A DNA stretch of 64,000 bases from CAZSSM01 sp964609385 (lineage in GTDB: Bacteria > Planctomycetota > Planctomycetia > Isosphaerales > Isosphaeraceae). The stretch lies in NCBI GenBank assembly GCA_964609385.1, contig CAZSSM010000012.1, positions 1 to 64,000 of the forward strand. The letters are read 5' to 3'. This document shows positions 51,089 through 60,851 of the stretch, piece after piece. How positions within the stretch are numbered: the stretch's first letter is position 1; every line of letters starts with the position of its first letter. A model generated the notes under the pieces. That model searched no databases. It had not been told where the DNA came from and worked only from the letters and a program-made list of their open reading frames with translations. Position numbers and translations under genes: made by a program.

Positions 51089-53551
51089 ATGACGACGCCA
51101 ATGGTGTCGAGCCGAGAACGAGACTTGGGCGCTTTCCGATCGCCTCGAGAGTATCTTCGAATCGCAAGACGCTGGTGGATCGTCATCGTGATCAGCCTGG
51201 TTGGAAGCATCCTGCTGAGCTTGCTGATCCTCTTGCAACTACCAGTGCTTTATCGGGCCTCGGCGCAGATGTTAGTCCTCCGAGAGGGCAATCGCCCACT
51301 CCAAACGACATCGAGTAACTTCGATCTTCTCGATACAGCCAAGGAGTTCGCCGCGACTCAATCAATGATTCTGACAAGTCGTGAAGTCGTTAACGCAACG
51401 CTCCATCAAGTCGGTTTCGAGGCGATGCCTCGGCTGATCGAAGTAGAAGAACGAGGTGAAGACCCGGTCGACTTCGTCATTCGGAACAGTTTGACTGTGA
51501 GCCAACCCGACCAGCACGCCAACGTTTTGGAGGTTCGCTGCCTATCGGAATCGCCTGAGGGTGCTGTTTCGTTTGCTAATGTATTGACTGAAGAATACCA
51601 AATCTTTCTGGATAAATATTACGCTACTCAGAGCGGGAACTATCTCAAACTCCTGACTCGTGCGCGAGAACAACTTGCCAAGGAAGTTGAGCAGGCCGAG
51701 CAGGCTTATCTCGACTACTGTCGAGACAACCTCGTTTTGGAGGGAGAGATCGCCAACGAGCTGATCACCAGCGAAATCGAGCAATGGGACTCGGTACTCA
51801 ATGAGTTGCAGATTCGCGGCCTTCAACTCGATTCGCAGATAGCACTCGGCTCGAAGCTCGTCGAGTCGGGGGTGAGCTTCACCACCTTAGCCCACGCCTT
51901 GAATCAGCTTGGTCAGGCGGCCCCGGGCCGAGTGATCTCGGAACTTCAGCAGTCCAGTACTGAATTCACGAGCGATCGCCTCCGCCAGTTGATCGCGGAG
52001 CAGCAGGAGTTGAGCGCGGTCCAGGGCGGAGAGGGGACCGGCGTTCGTTACCTGGAAGAGGAGATTCGCCAGACGCGTGACATGGCTTTTCAGAGCCGGG
52101 CACTGCTTGACGAAGGCGAGATCCGCAACTTCCTCTCGGCGATCAGCGCCAGCCGCGACTCGATCGAGACGCTTCGGCAGGAACTGTCCAACTCGTTTGA
52201 GGACGAACAGCGTGACATTGCGCGACGCGTCTCTGAACAGGTTCAGGAGGCCAACCTTCGTGCCGAGATGGATCGAAAACGGGAGTTGTATCAGACCGTC
52301 ATCGAACAGTTGAGCCAGGCTGAGTATTCAGCCGAGCACACTACGATCAACGCTGAAGTGATTGCGTTTCCTCAGATCCCTGTGCGACCGATTTCACCGC
52401 GGAGCAACTTGATCCTTGCGGGGGCCTGCCTCTTTGGCTTGAGTTTGGGGATTGCCTTGGCATTGACCGCCGACGCCTTAGACTCGCGAGTGTCGACGAT
52501 CGAGTCGCTCAGTGAGCACTGCAATGCTCGAATCTTGGGCACAATCCCGTTTATCGAGAAGCGACGGAGTGTAGCGATCGGCAAATTGGGCCTGCTTTGC
52601 CAATCTGCGCCGGGTTCGCTCGAGGCGGAAGCCTACAAGGCCTTACGAACCAATCTGGAATTAGCTCGACGTGATCGTCGTTCGCTAAGCGTCCTTGTGA
52701 GTAGCCCGACACCAGCAAGCGGGAAGAGTACAACCAGCAGCAACTTGGCGATCAGTCTGGCACAGGCTGGACGTCGTGTGCTTCTTGTCGACGCGGATCT
52801 TCGCAAGCCATCCCTTAACTCGTTCTTTGAGCAGCCAAACGATCAAGGTTTGGCCCAGATTCTTCGCGATGGGGTCACTCTCGGTCAGGTTGTTCGAGGG
52901 ACCCAGATGGCTAATCTCGACCTAATCACGACCGGGCCGATCCCCGGCCAGCCATCAGAATTGCTCATGAGTCCTCGGCTCCGAGAGTTCCTCGATGAGA
53001 CGCGTCGAGACTATGACATCGTTATCGTCGATAGCCCACCGCTCTTGCCCGTCACCGACGCACAACTACTTGGTGCACGAGTTGATGCTAGTGTCCTGGT
53101 CTTCAGCATGCAGACAGTCCGACGCATGGAAATCAAGCGATCGCTCGAATTGCTACAAGCTGGTGGCGCCGAATTGTTCGGGGTCGTCGTCAATGCGGTC
53201 AACCGAAAGCAAGGCCACGTCGACCATGACTCGGCTTACGGCTACGGTTATAGCTATGGAGGTTATGGTCGAACCCAGGACGACCATACCGATTCGACAA
53301 TCGACAAGTCCTCCGTAAAGGACTTAGTGAATACTTGCAACGACTTACGTTCCCTCGCTGCGGATGACGGTGGTCTCAATGAACTCTCGCTTCACCGCGA
53401 TCGTCTCGAACATCCCGCCCTGCCGATCCATGATCCGGGTATCGAGGCCCCGCCGGTCGAGTACGGACGAGCTAATGGCGACGATATTCTGTCCGACTCA
53501 GGACAAACCGATGACCAGTCGGTCATGAGCCGGTCTACCGATCGAGATTAA
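51089..53551 (+). CDS. Polysaccharide-chain-length/BY-kinase fusion (Wzz + tyrosine autokinase)
   Basis: This 820-aa inner-membrane protein controls export of a surface polysaccharide. The N-terminal Wzz-type domain has two membrane spans (about 36-58 and near residue 440) and a long helical periplasmic domain with coiled coils. The C-terminal BY-kinase has Walker A SPTPASGKST (about 538-547), Walker A' VLLVDADLRKPSL and Walker B VIVDSPPLLP. A tyrosine cluster (YGYGYSYGGYG, about 716-727) is the usual autophosphorylation target, but here a tail of about 90 residues follows it. The start is the ATG at 51089 with AGAGGGA 9 nt upstream. It lies next to polysaccharide genes. Confidence 0.93.
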   Translation: MTTPMVSSRERDLGAFRSPREYLRIARRWWIVIVISLVGSILLSLLILLQLPVLYRASAQMLVLREGNRPLQTTSSNFDLLDTAKEFAATQSMILTSREVVNATLHQVGFEAMPRLIEVEERGEDPVDFVIRNSLTVSQPDQHANVLEVRCLSESPEGAVSFANVLTEEYQIFLDKYYATQSGNYLKLLTRAREQLAKEVEQAEQAYLDYCRDNLVLEGEIANELITSEIEQWDSVLNELQIRGLQLDSQIALGSKLVESGVSFTTLAHALNQLGQAAPGRVISELQQSSTEFTSDRLRQLIAEQQELSAVQGGEGTGVRYLEEEIRQTRDMAFQSRALLDEGEIRNFLSAISASRDSIETLRQELSNSFEDEQRDIARRVSEQVQEANLRAEMDRKRELYQTVIEQLSQAEYSAEHTTINAEVIAFPQIPVRPISPRSNLILAGACLFGLSLGIALALTADALDSRVSTIESLSEHCNARILGTIPFIEKRRSVAIGKLGLLCQSAPGSLEAEAYKALRTNLELARRDRRSLSVLVSSPTPASGKSTTSSNLAISLAQAGRRVLLVDADLRKPSLNSFFEQPNDQGLAQILRDGVTLGQVVRGTQMANLDLITTGPIPGQPSELLMSPRLREFLDETRRDYDIVIVDSPPLLPVTDAQLLGARVDASVLVFSMQTVRRMEIKRSLELLQAGGAELFGVVVNAVNRKQGHVDHDSAYGYGYSYGGYGRTQDDHTDSTIDKSSVKDLVNTCNDLRSLAADDGGLNELSLHRDRLEHPALPIHDPGIEAPPVEYGRANGDDILSDSGQTDDQSVMSRSTDRD

Positions 53552-54741
53552 TCTTGGCTCCGTTGAGGATCTCGGTAGTACGATGCGACCCTTAATCGTG
53601 ACCGCCGAACGAACAAGTGTGTCCAAAATAAATCAGGGATCACACGTTGGATCAACTCTCGGATTGCGACGGCCTGCGGGCTGGTCCAACGAGCGATCCC
53701 TCCATACGCCCATGACTCCTCGACAGCTCGTCGCGTCCTCGGCCGTCTGGCTTCTTCGAACCGCTCGAGACCTTTCTCTACTGTAGAGGACCGATCCAAG
53801 AATTCGGCTAGTGAAAATCCATCCTCGATGGCCATGCATGCTCCTTGGCCGAAGTTTGGAACAGCCGGGTGGGCTGCGTCGCCGAGGATTGTGGCTCGAC
53901 CACGTCGCCAACAGGGCAGGGGACGACGATCCACCATCGAGTCGACAACGATCTGAGCGGGATCAGTTGCTTCCAAATGGTCTGGGATTCGCCAAGGCCA
54001 ACCGGAGAATAGGTCGAGCAACTGTGATCGGGGATCGATTACAAACCGTTCATCGAATCGTTCTTCGTTGACGGCAGCCCACCAGGCCACGCGGTCATCG
54101 ACTAACGAGCCGATGCCGAATCGGAGGCCCAGTCCTTGAACTTCGAGGAGCAGACCTGGCTCGGCCTGAGATCCCCGAGCGATTCCCCGCGCGCAGATTT
54201 GTCTTGCTTTGCGTAAAGGGGTTGGCCCCCATAGCGAGTGTCTGACTGTCGAATGGAGGCCGTCGGCCCCCACGACCCACGACGCCTCGTATGTCGGCTG
54301 ACCTTCGAATCGGAGTTGCACTGAGGATAAATCCGGCTTCAAGCCGATCAGGGACATACCCGTCCAGATCCGATCTGATGGCCAGGCCTCCAGGAGGATC
54401 CAATGCAGGTGATCGCGTTCAATTAAATAGCTGGTTGCCCCGACTCGCCGCTCGACCTGTTCCAGATCGATTCGCAGCAGTGTTCGACCCCGCCAACTGC
54501 TGAATCGCGCTTCGGCGATCCGCTGGCCGAACCGTCGCAACGGTTCGGCCAGTCCTAAGGATTCCAAGAGGATCGTTGCAAAGGCCCAGAGTTCCATTCC
54601 CGCAGCTATCTCGCTCGGCCGTTCGCGACGCTCGAACAGGATCGGGTCGAATCCCCGACGTCGGAGTGCGTGCGCAGTGGCCAAGCCACCAAGTCCGGCT
54701 CCGACGATCGCTGGCCGCAACGCGATGGTCGACGGATTCAA
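53548..54741 (-). CDS. FAD-dependent monooxygenase (aromatic-ring hydroxylase type)
   Basis: This 397-aa flavoprotein has the FAD-binding GxGxxG at IVGAGLGGLATAHAL (residues 12-26), the second FAD motif VVGADGLHSTVRH (about 157-169) and the third motif GDAAHPAVPNFGQGA (about 290-304). This is the salicylate/para-hydroxybenzoate hydroxylase-type family. The substrate is unknown. The stop codon overlaps the convergent kinase gene by 4 bases. Its ATG overlaps the upstream protease stop (ATGA), giving translational coupling to that gene. No transferable pathway context suggests one substrate. Confidence 0.87.
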   Translation of the reverse strand: MNPSTIALRPAIVGAGLGGLATAHALRRRGFDPILFERRERPSEIAAGMELWAFATILLESLGLAEPLRRFGQRIAEARFSSWRGRTLLRIDLEQVERRVGATSYLIERDHLHWILLEAWPSDRIWTGMSLIGLKPDLSSVQLRFEGQPTYEASWVVGADGLHSTVRHSLWGPTPLRKARQICARGIARGSQAEPGLLLEVQGLGLRFGIGSLVDDRVAWWAAVNEERFDERFVIDPRSQLLDLFSGWPWRIPDHLEATDPAQIVVDSMVDRRPLPCWRRGRATILGDAAHPAVPNFGQGACMAIEDGFSLAEFLDRSSTVEKGLERFEEARRPRTRRAVEESWAYGGIARWTSPQAVAIRELIQRVIPDLFWTHLFVRRSRLRVASYYRDPQRSQD

Positions 54742-57700
54742 TGAGACACGCTCGCAGTTGCTGAGGATCCCGATCGCTCGCGCGAACCGCCTAGAGTTCG
54801 TCGCATGAACTCGAATTGGAGCCTTGTGAAGTGTCCGCTCCGGATCCCATGTCGCGCTTCCGGATAGATCATCAACTCGAAGTCCTTGTCGGCCTGTTGG
54901 AGGGCGCGGACGAACTTGAAGGTATTCTGGATCGCGACATTGTCGTCACGGAGTCCGTGTGCGATCAGGAGGCGCCCCTGGAGGTTGGCGGCCGCCTCAA
55001 CGGCTGATGTCTTCCGGTAGCCATCTGGATTGTCCTCAGGTGTGCTCATGTAGCGTTCGGTATAGATTGAGTCGTAATCGCGCCAGTCTGTCACTGGAGC
55101 ACCGGCGATCCCGGCGGCGAACATCGTGCTATGCGTCATCGCGTAGGCGGTCATGAACCCACCGTAGCTGTAACCGCTGATCCCGATCCGTTCGGCGTCG
55201 ACGTAGGGGCGCTCCGCGATCAACCAACGGAGCGCCGACTCGATGTCGGCCAATTCTGAGACGCCAAGTTGCCGGTAGGCGGCCCAGGTCGAGACCGCAC
55301 CCTTTCCACTGGCACTTCGGGGGTCGACCCGGAAGACGATCAGATCGAGTTCGTCGGCATACATGCGGTCACGCAGCCGACCCCCGGTCCACGAGTCCCG
55401 AACCGTCGGAGCATGCGGTCCCCCGTAGGTGGTCAGCCAGACGGCATACTTCCGAGACGGGTCCAAGTCGGGGGGGAGGATGATCTCCCCTTCAAGGACG
55501 AAGCCATCGGGCATCGAGATCTGCACACGTTCCAGGGAGCTCAGCAGATACCGCTCGGCGTTGGTAAACGGGTTGCTGTCGATCGTTCGAAGCAACGCGC
55601 CGTCCTCAAGGTTGTGGAGAGTGATCCGTGTCGGGGTCGCAGGATCGCTGGAACGGTCGAGGAACAACGAGCCACCCGGGCTGAGGCTAACCTGATGCGA
55701 GCTAGGGCCGGAGGTCAGGCGGACCGGATCACCTCCGTCCAGCGGGACGCGATAGAGATTGTTGGCAATCGGGTTGTCACGCGTTCCCGAAACGTACATT
55801 GTACCGTTTTCGCCATCGATTCGGTGAACTCGACGGACCTCCCAGGATCCGTTCGTGACCGCGTTGATCAGACTGCCATCGGTTCGATATCGATACCAAT
55901 GGGCCCATCCGGACCGCTCGCTGCGGAACAGGAACGTGCCATCGTCGAGGAACCGGAGTGGTTCTGGGACGTCGACCCATGCCCCGGTCGTTTCTCGGAA
56001 GAGGACCTTGGTCGAGCCGTCCGCTGGGTCAACAGTCACGACATCGAGCCAGGTCTGAATCCGATCCTGAACGTAGCCGTAGGCTGTCTCGGAGTTAGGA
56101 AACCAGCCAGCCGAGACGATCAAGGTCCGCTGACCATCGTCGTCGAGATCGGCGAACGTCAACGAGCCGTCCCGAATGTCGACGATCCCGAGCCGGACGT
56201 CCGGATTCGCGTCGCCCGGCTTAGGGTACGACGATGTGTCGGCCTCTTGACGGAAACCAAGCATTTCTGGGATCGTCAAAACCTCCATCTTCGAGTCGTC
56301 GAATCGCAAAAAGGCGATCTTGGTCCCATCGGGACTCCACCAGAATGATTTCCGGCTTCGATTAAAGATTTCCTCATAGTAAATGTAACTGGCAGTTCCG
56401 TTCAGGATCGTCGAACTGCCATCGGTGGTCAGTTTGGTCTCGACTCCGCTTGAGACATCGACTGTGTAGAGGTCGTTCTCACGGACGTAGGCAACGTGGG
56501 ATCCGGTCGGGCTGAACCGCTGGAGGGTCTCTTCTTCAGGGGTATCGGTTAGTCGACGCGCTTCCGAACCGTCGAGCCGGGCGTAATAGAGATCGTCCCC
56601 AACCGAGAAGAGGGCTGCCTCCTCGCTCGGATCGAGTTCGAGACCGGGTTGGCGGACCAGGAGCCGTGCACGCGTCGCGTTGATTCCATCGAGCGTGGCC
56701 AACGCCTCGGCCATCTTGCTGCGGTCTTCGGACTCAATTGGAGTTCCATCACCAGTCCGTGCATCGATCCGAAACAGTTCACTACCTCGTCTTTGTCGGA
56801 TCGAATCTTCATCGATCCAAGTGACCGATGCGGGTGAACTTCCAAGTCGCGGGCGTCGACCACTGTTATACATGGCGTAGGTCAAAGGCTGTGGCTCAGG
56901 CCGATCCTCAGGCAACGGAGTAGGCTCGAAAGTCGCAAGCCGTTGCCGATCGCCGACCCAGCGGAGGACCGGATATTCATCGCCCACCTTGAGAGCATCG
57001 TCAAAGACGTTCCAGGCAGCGAGTCCGTCGGGCGACTGGGCTTCGAGCAGGAGACATGTTAAGTTCGCCAACGGGCCGTTGACCTCGACCAGATATGACC
57101 CGGCACGGATCATCCGAGACTCGGCGGCCGTCGAAACATTACTGAGATCGACGAGTCGGTGTCCTTGGAACTCGCGATTGGAGCGCTGAATCGAGCCGAT
57201 CATCGACACCTCGATGTCGAGTAGGCGGTCCTCACGGAGCACGCGAACGGAGATCCCATGCCGCATCAGAGTCTCGACAGCACCTCGGGCTTCTTCAGGA
57301 AGGATGTACCCTCGAGGTCGAGTGATGCTCAGGGTTGGGACATGGTCGTCGATGATCTGAAGCGAGTACGTCGCTGGCTCATCGGTCGTCTCGGGCCGGC
57401 CGTCGCCATCGGCGTCCGTTTCCTTATATCCAAGCACCTTGACGATCTCTTCGAGCCGTCGCGCTTCGGTGCGTAACGGGACCACGTGCTGCTCAGCGCT
57501 GGAGTCGCTCGAGTTGGCGAAGGCTTCACGCAGTCCTCGGACCCGTTCACGGTTCTCGGAAGCGAATTGGAGAGATTCACGGACGAAGGCCAGAGTGCTC
57601 AGCACGCGGTCTCGATAGGTGGCGTAGGCATACGCTTCGGTGAGAATGCTCAGGTGGCCGCGGACACCTTGATAATTGGTGCTGTAGCGGGGCAGGGGTG

Positions 57701-58544
57701 GGTAAGTCGTCCAGGCCGATCTGTCGCGTGTGAAATTGCCGTAGGGGAAGCTCCGGTAGCCGGTCGAAGCCTCGACACGACGTCCGACTTCGGGCAGGAA
57801 CGTCTCGCGGACATAGCGAAGCATCTCTGGATCGCCGGCCGGGTGCTTGGGCCCAGCATAAGTCATCGTGTAACGATGACGTGATCCGTTGGTCGTATGA
57901 GTATCGATGACGACGTCGGGGTCCCACTCGATGAGAGCTCGGACCATGGCACGGGTCTCGGGTGCCTCCATCTTGACCCAATCGCGATTGAGGTCGAGAC
58001 CCTGCGCGTTGGGACGCTGACCCATGCCCGCCTCGGGACCACGCTGGCCGGGTCGGTTGGTGGTCGCGAACCGCTCGTTGCCATCGGCGTTGTAGATCGG
58101 TACGAGCAGGACGACGGTGTCTTGGAGCCATTCAGGGGTCTCACCCGCCAGGGCAGCCTCGCGGGCAAGCATTAACAAGGCCTCTTTCCCGCAAACCTCG
58201 CCGGCGTGGATGTTGACGTAAGCCAGGGAGACGAGCTTTCCCGACTCTTGAGCTTCCTGGGGCGAGGCGATCGGCGGATCGGCGACGATCAGGAGGGGGA
58301 TTTCCCGACTCTCGACGGTCAGGCCTAATTTAGCGCGGACGATTCGATCGGATCGGGTCGCAAGGGCATTGCACAGGGCGATGACCTGTTCGTGAGTCGC
58401 CGTGGCTTTATACCCCGAGCGCTCGGCGACTGTCCGCAACTCCTCGGGTATTTCCTGTGAAGTGGCTCGGGCTCCGTGGAGCATCGGACCCAAAAGGAGG
58501 ACGAGTAAGTACAAACCGATCTGGGTCGTCCGGGATCCGCGCAT
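54738..58544 (-). CDS. Fusion of M14 zinc carboxypeptidase and S9 dipeptidyl-peptidase
   Basis: This is a 1268-aa secreted protein with a signal peptide (residues 1-28). The M14 carboxypeptidase domain is about 35-345, with zinc ligands His113/Glu116 (NIHAGE) and His216 (DTHTT), substrate Arg187 (LDLNRDW) and catalytic Glu303 (LTEAYAYA). A linker follows. The S9 part (about 600-1255) has a DPP IV N-terminal beta-propeller with a YYEEIF Glu motif and an alpha/beta-hydrolase domain. The nucleophile is Ser1126 in GYSYGG, with Asp1200 in RDDNV and His1232 in ARHGI. Both catalytic sets look complete. The product probably degrades extracellular peptides from both ends. It overlaps the monooxygenase ATG. 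Confidence 0.93.
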   Translation of the reverse strand: MRGSRTTQIGLYLLVLLLGPMLHGARATSQEIPEELRTVAERSGYKATATHEQVIALCNALATRSDRIVRAKLGLTVESREIPLLIVADPPIASPQEAQESGKLVSLAYVNIHAGEVCGKEALLMLAREAALAGETPEWLQDTVVLLVPIYNADGNERFATTNRPGQRGPEAGMGQRPNAQGLDLNRDWVKMEAPETRAMVRALIEWDPDVVIDTHTTNGSRHRYTMTYAGPKHPAGDPEMLRYVRETFLPEVGRRVEASTGYRSFPYGNFTRDRSAWTTYPPLPRYSTNYQGVRGHLSILTEAYAYATYRDRVLSTLAFVRESLQFASENRERVRGLREAFANSSDSSAEQHVVPLRTEARRLEEIVKVLGYKETDADGDGRPETTDEPATYSLQIIDDHVPTLSITRPRGYILPEEARGAVETLMRHGISVRVLREDRLLDIEVSMIGSIQRSNREFQGHRLVDLSNVSTAAESRMIRAGSYLVEVNGPLANLTCLLLEAQSPDGLAAWNVFDDALKVGDEYPVLRWVGDRQRLATFEPTPLPEDRPEPQPLTYAMYNSGRRPRLGSSPASVTWIDEDSIRQRRGSELFRIDARTGDGTPIESEDRSKMAEALATLDGINATRARLLVRQPGLELDPSEEAALFSVGDDLYYARLDGSEARRLTDTPEEETLQRFSPTGSHVAYVRENDLYTVDVSSGVETKLTTDGSSTILNGTASYIYYEEIFNRSRKSFWWSPDGTKIAFLRFDDSKMEVLTIPEMLGFRQEADTSSYPKPGDANPDVRLGIVDIRDGSLTFADLDDDGQRTLIVSAGWFPNSETAYGYVQDRIQTWLDVVTVDPADGSTKVLFRETTGAWVDVPEPLRFLDDGTFLFRSERSGWAHWYRYRTDGSLINAVTNGSWEVRRVHRIDGENGTMYVSGTRDNPIANNLYRVPLDGGDPVRLTSGPSSHQVSLSPGGSLFLDRSSDPATPTRITLHNLEDGALLRTIDSNPFTNAERYLLSSLERVQISMPDGFVLEGEIILPPDLDPSRKYAVWLTTYGGPHAPTVRDSWTGGRLRDRMYADELDLIVFRVDPRSASGKGAVSTWAAYRQLGVSELADIESALRWLIAERPYVDAERIGISGYSYGGFMTAYAMTHSTMFAAGIAGAPVTDWRDYDSIYTERYMSTPEDNPDGYRKTSAVEAAANLQGRLLIAHGLRDDNVAIQNTFKFVRALQQADKDFELMIYPEARHGIRSGHFTRLQFEFMRRTLGGSRERSGSSATASVSH

Positions 58545-58644
58545 GAACTGTTCCTCTAAGTCGGCTTAATCGGAAGGATGTGACCTTGATGTGTGCGTTC
58601 CCGTCGGGGCGTCGACGAGTCGCGTCGGCGGTATCTTAACAGAC

Positions 58645-58665
58645 CGGCTGGGCAGTCCCAAGCCG
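58645..58665 (-). terminator. Possible hairpin after the GH15 gene
   Basis: CGGCT (58645-58649) and GGG pair with CCC and AGCCG (58661-58665) with a one-base bulge and a CAGT loop. Read on the minus strand it follows the GH15 stop codon by about 20 nt and precedes the protease gene. No clear T-tract is present. Confidence 0.25.
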
Positions 58666-58687
58666 TTGCGGGTGCCTGCCATTCAAC

Positions 58688-60517
58688 TCAGCGACCGTCT
58701 AGCGCGCGATCGAGGTTGTAGGCAGCGCTGATGAGCGTCAAGTGGGTGAAGGCCTGGGGGAAGTTACCGAGCGCATGGCCAGTCGAGCCCGTCTCTTCAG
58801 CATAGAGATTAGTGTGGTTTGCGTAGCTGAGCATGTGTTCGAACATGACGCGAGCACGCTCGAGATATTCAGGGACGACTCGGCCAACGCGAGTCAACGC
58901 TTCCGTCATCCAAAACGAACACATGCTGAACGCACCTTCTTCACCCTCGAGCCCGTCGGAAACCTCCTGGATATTGTAGCGATAGACCAGGCTGTCACTG
59001 ACCAGACCACCCCGCTCGGGAGGCTGGAGCATCGCCGTCAAGGTCCGATGAAGCCGAGGATCGGCCGGCGAAAGAAAGAAGACCAAGGGCATCATGAGGA
59101 TGCTCGCATCTAGTGCATTGTCGCCGTAAACAGCGGTGAACGCTTGCCTCTGAGGGTTCCATCCCTTCTCCATGATTTGATTGTAAATTGCGTCACGCGT
59201 CGCATACCAGCGTGCCCGGTCGGCTGGAAACGATCGCTTCTCGGCCAGTCGGATCGCCCGGTCGAGCGCTACCCAGCACATCAGCTTGGAGTAGACGAAG
59301 TGTTGGCGACCGCTGCGGACTTCCCAGATCCCTTCGTCAGGACGCTCCCAGTTGTCGCAGACCCAAGAGATCAAGCGAGTGATCTGCTGCCAGAGGTCAT
59401 AACTAATCGGTGATCCGTACTTATTATAGAGATAAACGGCATCGAGCAATTCTCCTGAGATATCGAGTTGCAACTGGTCATAGGCCGCGTTGCCGATCCG
59501 GACCGGTTTGGACCCCTTGTAACCCTCCAGGTGGGGCAGTTCGAACTCTTCGAGCTTGTCGCGCCCGTCGATCCCATAGAGGATCTGCAACGACTGACCG
59601 GGCTCTAGTTCGCGGCATCGCGCCTCGAGCCAATTCATGAAGGCGGTCGATTCCTCGGTAAATCCGATGCGCATCAGGCCATAGAGGGTGAAGGCGGCGT
59701 CGCGGATCCAGGTATAGCGATAGTCCCAATTGCGTGGACCACCGATTGCCTCGGGCAGGCTTGTTGTCGGAGCAGCGACGATCGCTCCTGTCGGCTGATA
59801 GGTCAAGAGCTTCAAAGCCAAGGCCGAGCGAATGACCATCTCACGCCAACGCCCTTGGTATGTGCATTGTCCTACCCATCGTCTCCAGAAGCAGACCGTC
59901 TCGTGGAACAGCTCCTCGGTCAAGGCATCGGGGAGCGGCGCGGCGTCGAGCCCGGGGATGGTCTGACGGAGCGTGATCGTCAGGTGGTCTCCGGTCTGGA
60001 GGGTGAAGGTTCCTCGGACACCCGAGCCCCAACGCTCCCAATCGACCGGTCCCATCAACTCCATAGTCAGGTCGGGACCTTCGAAGACGACTCCACCCTC
60101 CACGAGATGCGTTTTGTGCTCGGCTCTCGCGTAGTCGAACGCTGGCGTACAGGCAACGACGAACTCGATCTCACCACGGACCACATGGACACGTCGGACC
60201 AGGCACGAGCGCTCTCGAGTGCCCTGGCTGGAGGGGATCGGCATGAAATCGGACACCTCTCCGACCCCGTGGGCAGCCAGAAATCGGGTGATCAGAACAT
60301 TGGTCTCCGGCCAATAGAGTTGCTTCGGAGTCCAATCCTCAGAAACTGGCCGGATCTGGAATCGACCACCGCGTTGATCGTCAAGGATCGCCGCGAAGAG
60401 GCTCGGTGAGTCGAATCGTGGGTAGCAGAGCCAGTCGATCGCGCCGTTGAGACCCACCAGTGCGGCCGTCCGCATGTCCCCGATCAGGCTGTAGTCTTCG
60501 ATCGAAAGATACCCCAT
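58688..60517 (-). CDS. Glycoside hydrolase family 15 (glucoamylase/trehalase-type) protein
   Basis: This 609-aa protein has the N-terminal beta-sandwich and C-terminal (alpha/alpha)6 barrel of GH15. Landmarks are RNWDYRYTWIRDAAFTLYGL near the centre, the WEVRSGRQHFVYSKLMCWVALDRA segment containing the candidate general acid Glu (DEGIWEVR), and a C-terminal EGEEGAFSMCSFW with the candidate base Glu. It hydrolyses alpha-glucosidic bonds (glucoamylase) or trehalose. No signal peptide is seen, so it is likely cytoplasmic. The start at 60517 has GGAG 8 nt upstream; 4 residues of the longer ORF are dropped. Its neighbours give no direct pathway link. Confidence 0.92.
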   Translation of the reverse strand: MGYLSIEDYSLIGDMRTAALVGLNGAIDWLCYPRFDSPSLFAAILDDQRGGRFQIRPVSEDWTPKQLYWPETNVLITRFLAAHGVGEVSDFMPIPSSQGTRERSCLVRRVHVVRGEIEFVVACTPAFDYARAEHKTHLVEGGVVFEGPDLTMELMGPVDWERWGSGVRGTFTLQTGDHLTITLRQTIPGLDAAPLPDALTEELFHETVCFWRRWVGQCTYQGRWREMVIRSALALKLLTYQPTGAIVAAPTTSLPEAIGGPRNWDYRYTWIRDAAFTLYGLMRIGFTEESTAFMNWLEARCRELEPGQSLQILYGIDGRDKLEEFELPHLEGYKGSKPVRIGNAAYDQLQLDISGELLDAVYLYNKYGSPISYDLWQQITRLISWVCDNWERPDEGIWEVRSGRQHFVYSKLMCWVALDRAIRLAEKRSFPADRARWYATRDAIYNQIMEKGWNPQRQAFTAVYGDNALDASILMMPLVFFLSPADPRLHRTLTAMLQPPERGGLVSDSLVYRYNIQEVSDGLEGEEGAFSMCSFWMTEALTRVGRVVPEYLERARVMFEHMLSYANHTNLYAEETGSTGHALGNFPQAFTHLTLISAAYNLDRALDGR

Positions 60518-60851
60518 CACACACTCCACGCTCTGCGCTCAAGTCGGTTTCGTCGGGTCCAATCGCGTTCGGGATTGGATCCGTTCGCGATCGTTCCCAT
60601 CCTAGACCAATCGTCCTCTCCAGGAAGTGAACCCAATCGGCTTTCTCTGCCAGGTTGGTGTACGGGAAGATCGAAAATGGTTGGAGTGATGGTGGTTCTC
60701 GGTCCAAAAGGAGAGAATCTCCATAACGTCCGAGCGAACGATCTAGGGAAACGTCGAGTTCGACGATCGACGACGTTCCGATCATCATGAAGCCCGCCTG
60801 TTTTGAGGGTACTCTGGCCCGTGCCTCTCGCAACCGACCGAGGAGCCAACG
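60518..60851. other. Intergenic region between divergent GH15 and DUF418 genes
   Basis: This 334-base gap must hold both divergent promoters. No gene, tRNA or strong stem-loop was seen in it. The DUF418 start has a good GAGGAG 6 nt upstream. Confidence 0.35.

Noticed and set aside
55269..56348. A plus-strand frame of about 359 codons inside the fused protease gene
   Set aside because: It lies opposite the intact S9 propeller region and has an Arg/Asp-rich random composition. No family or signal was seen.
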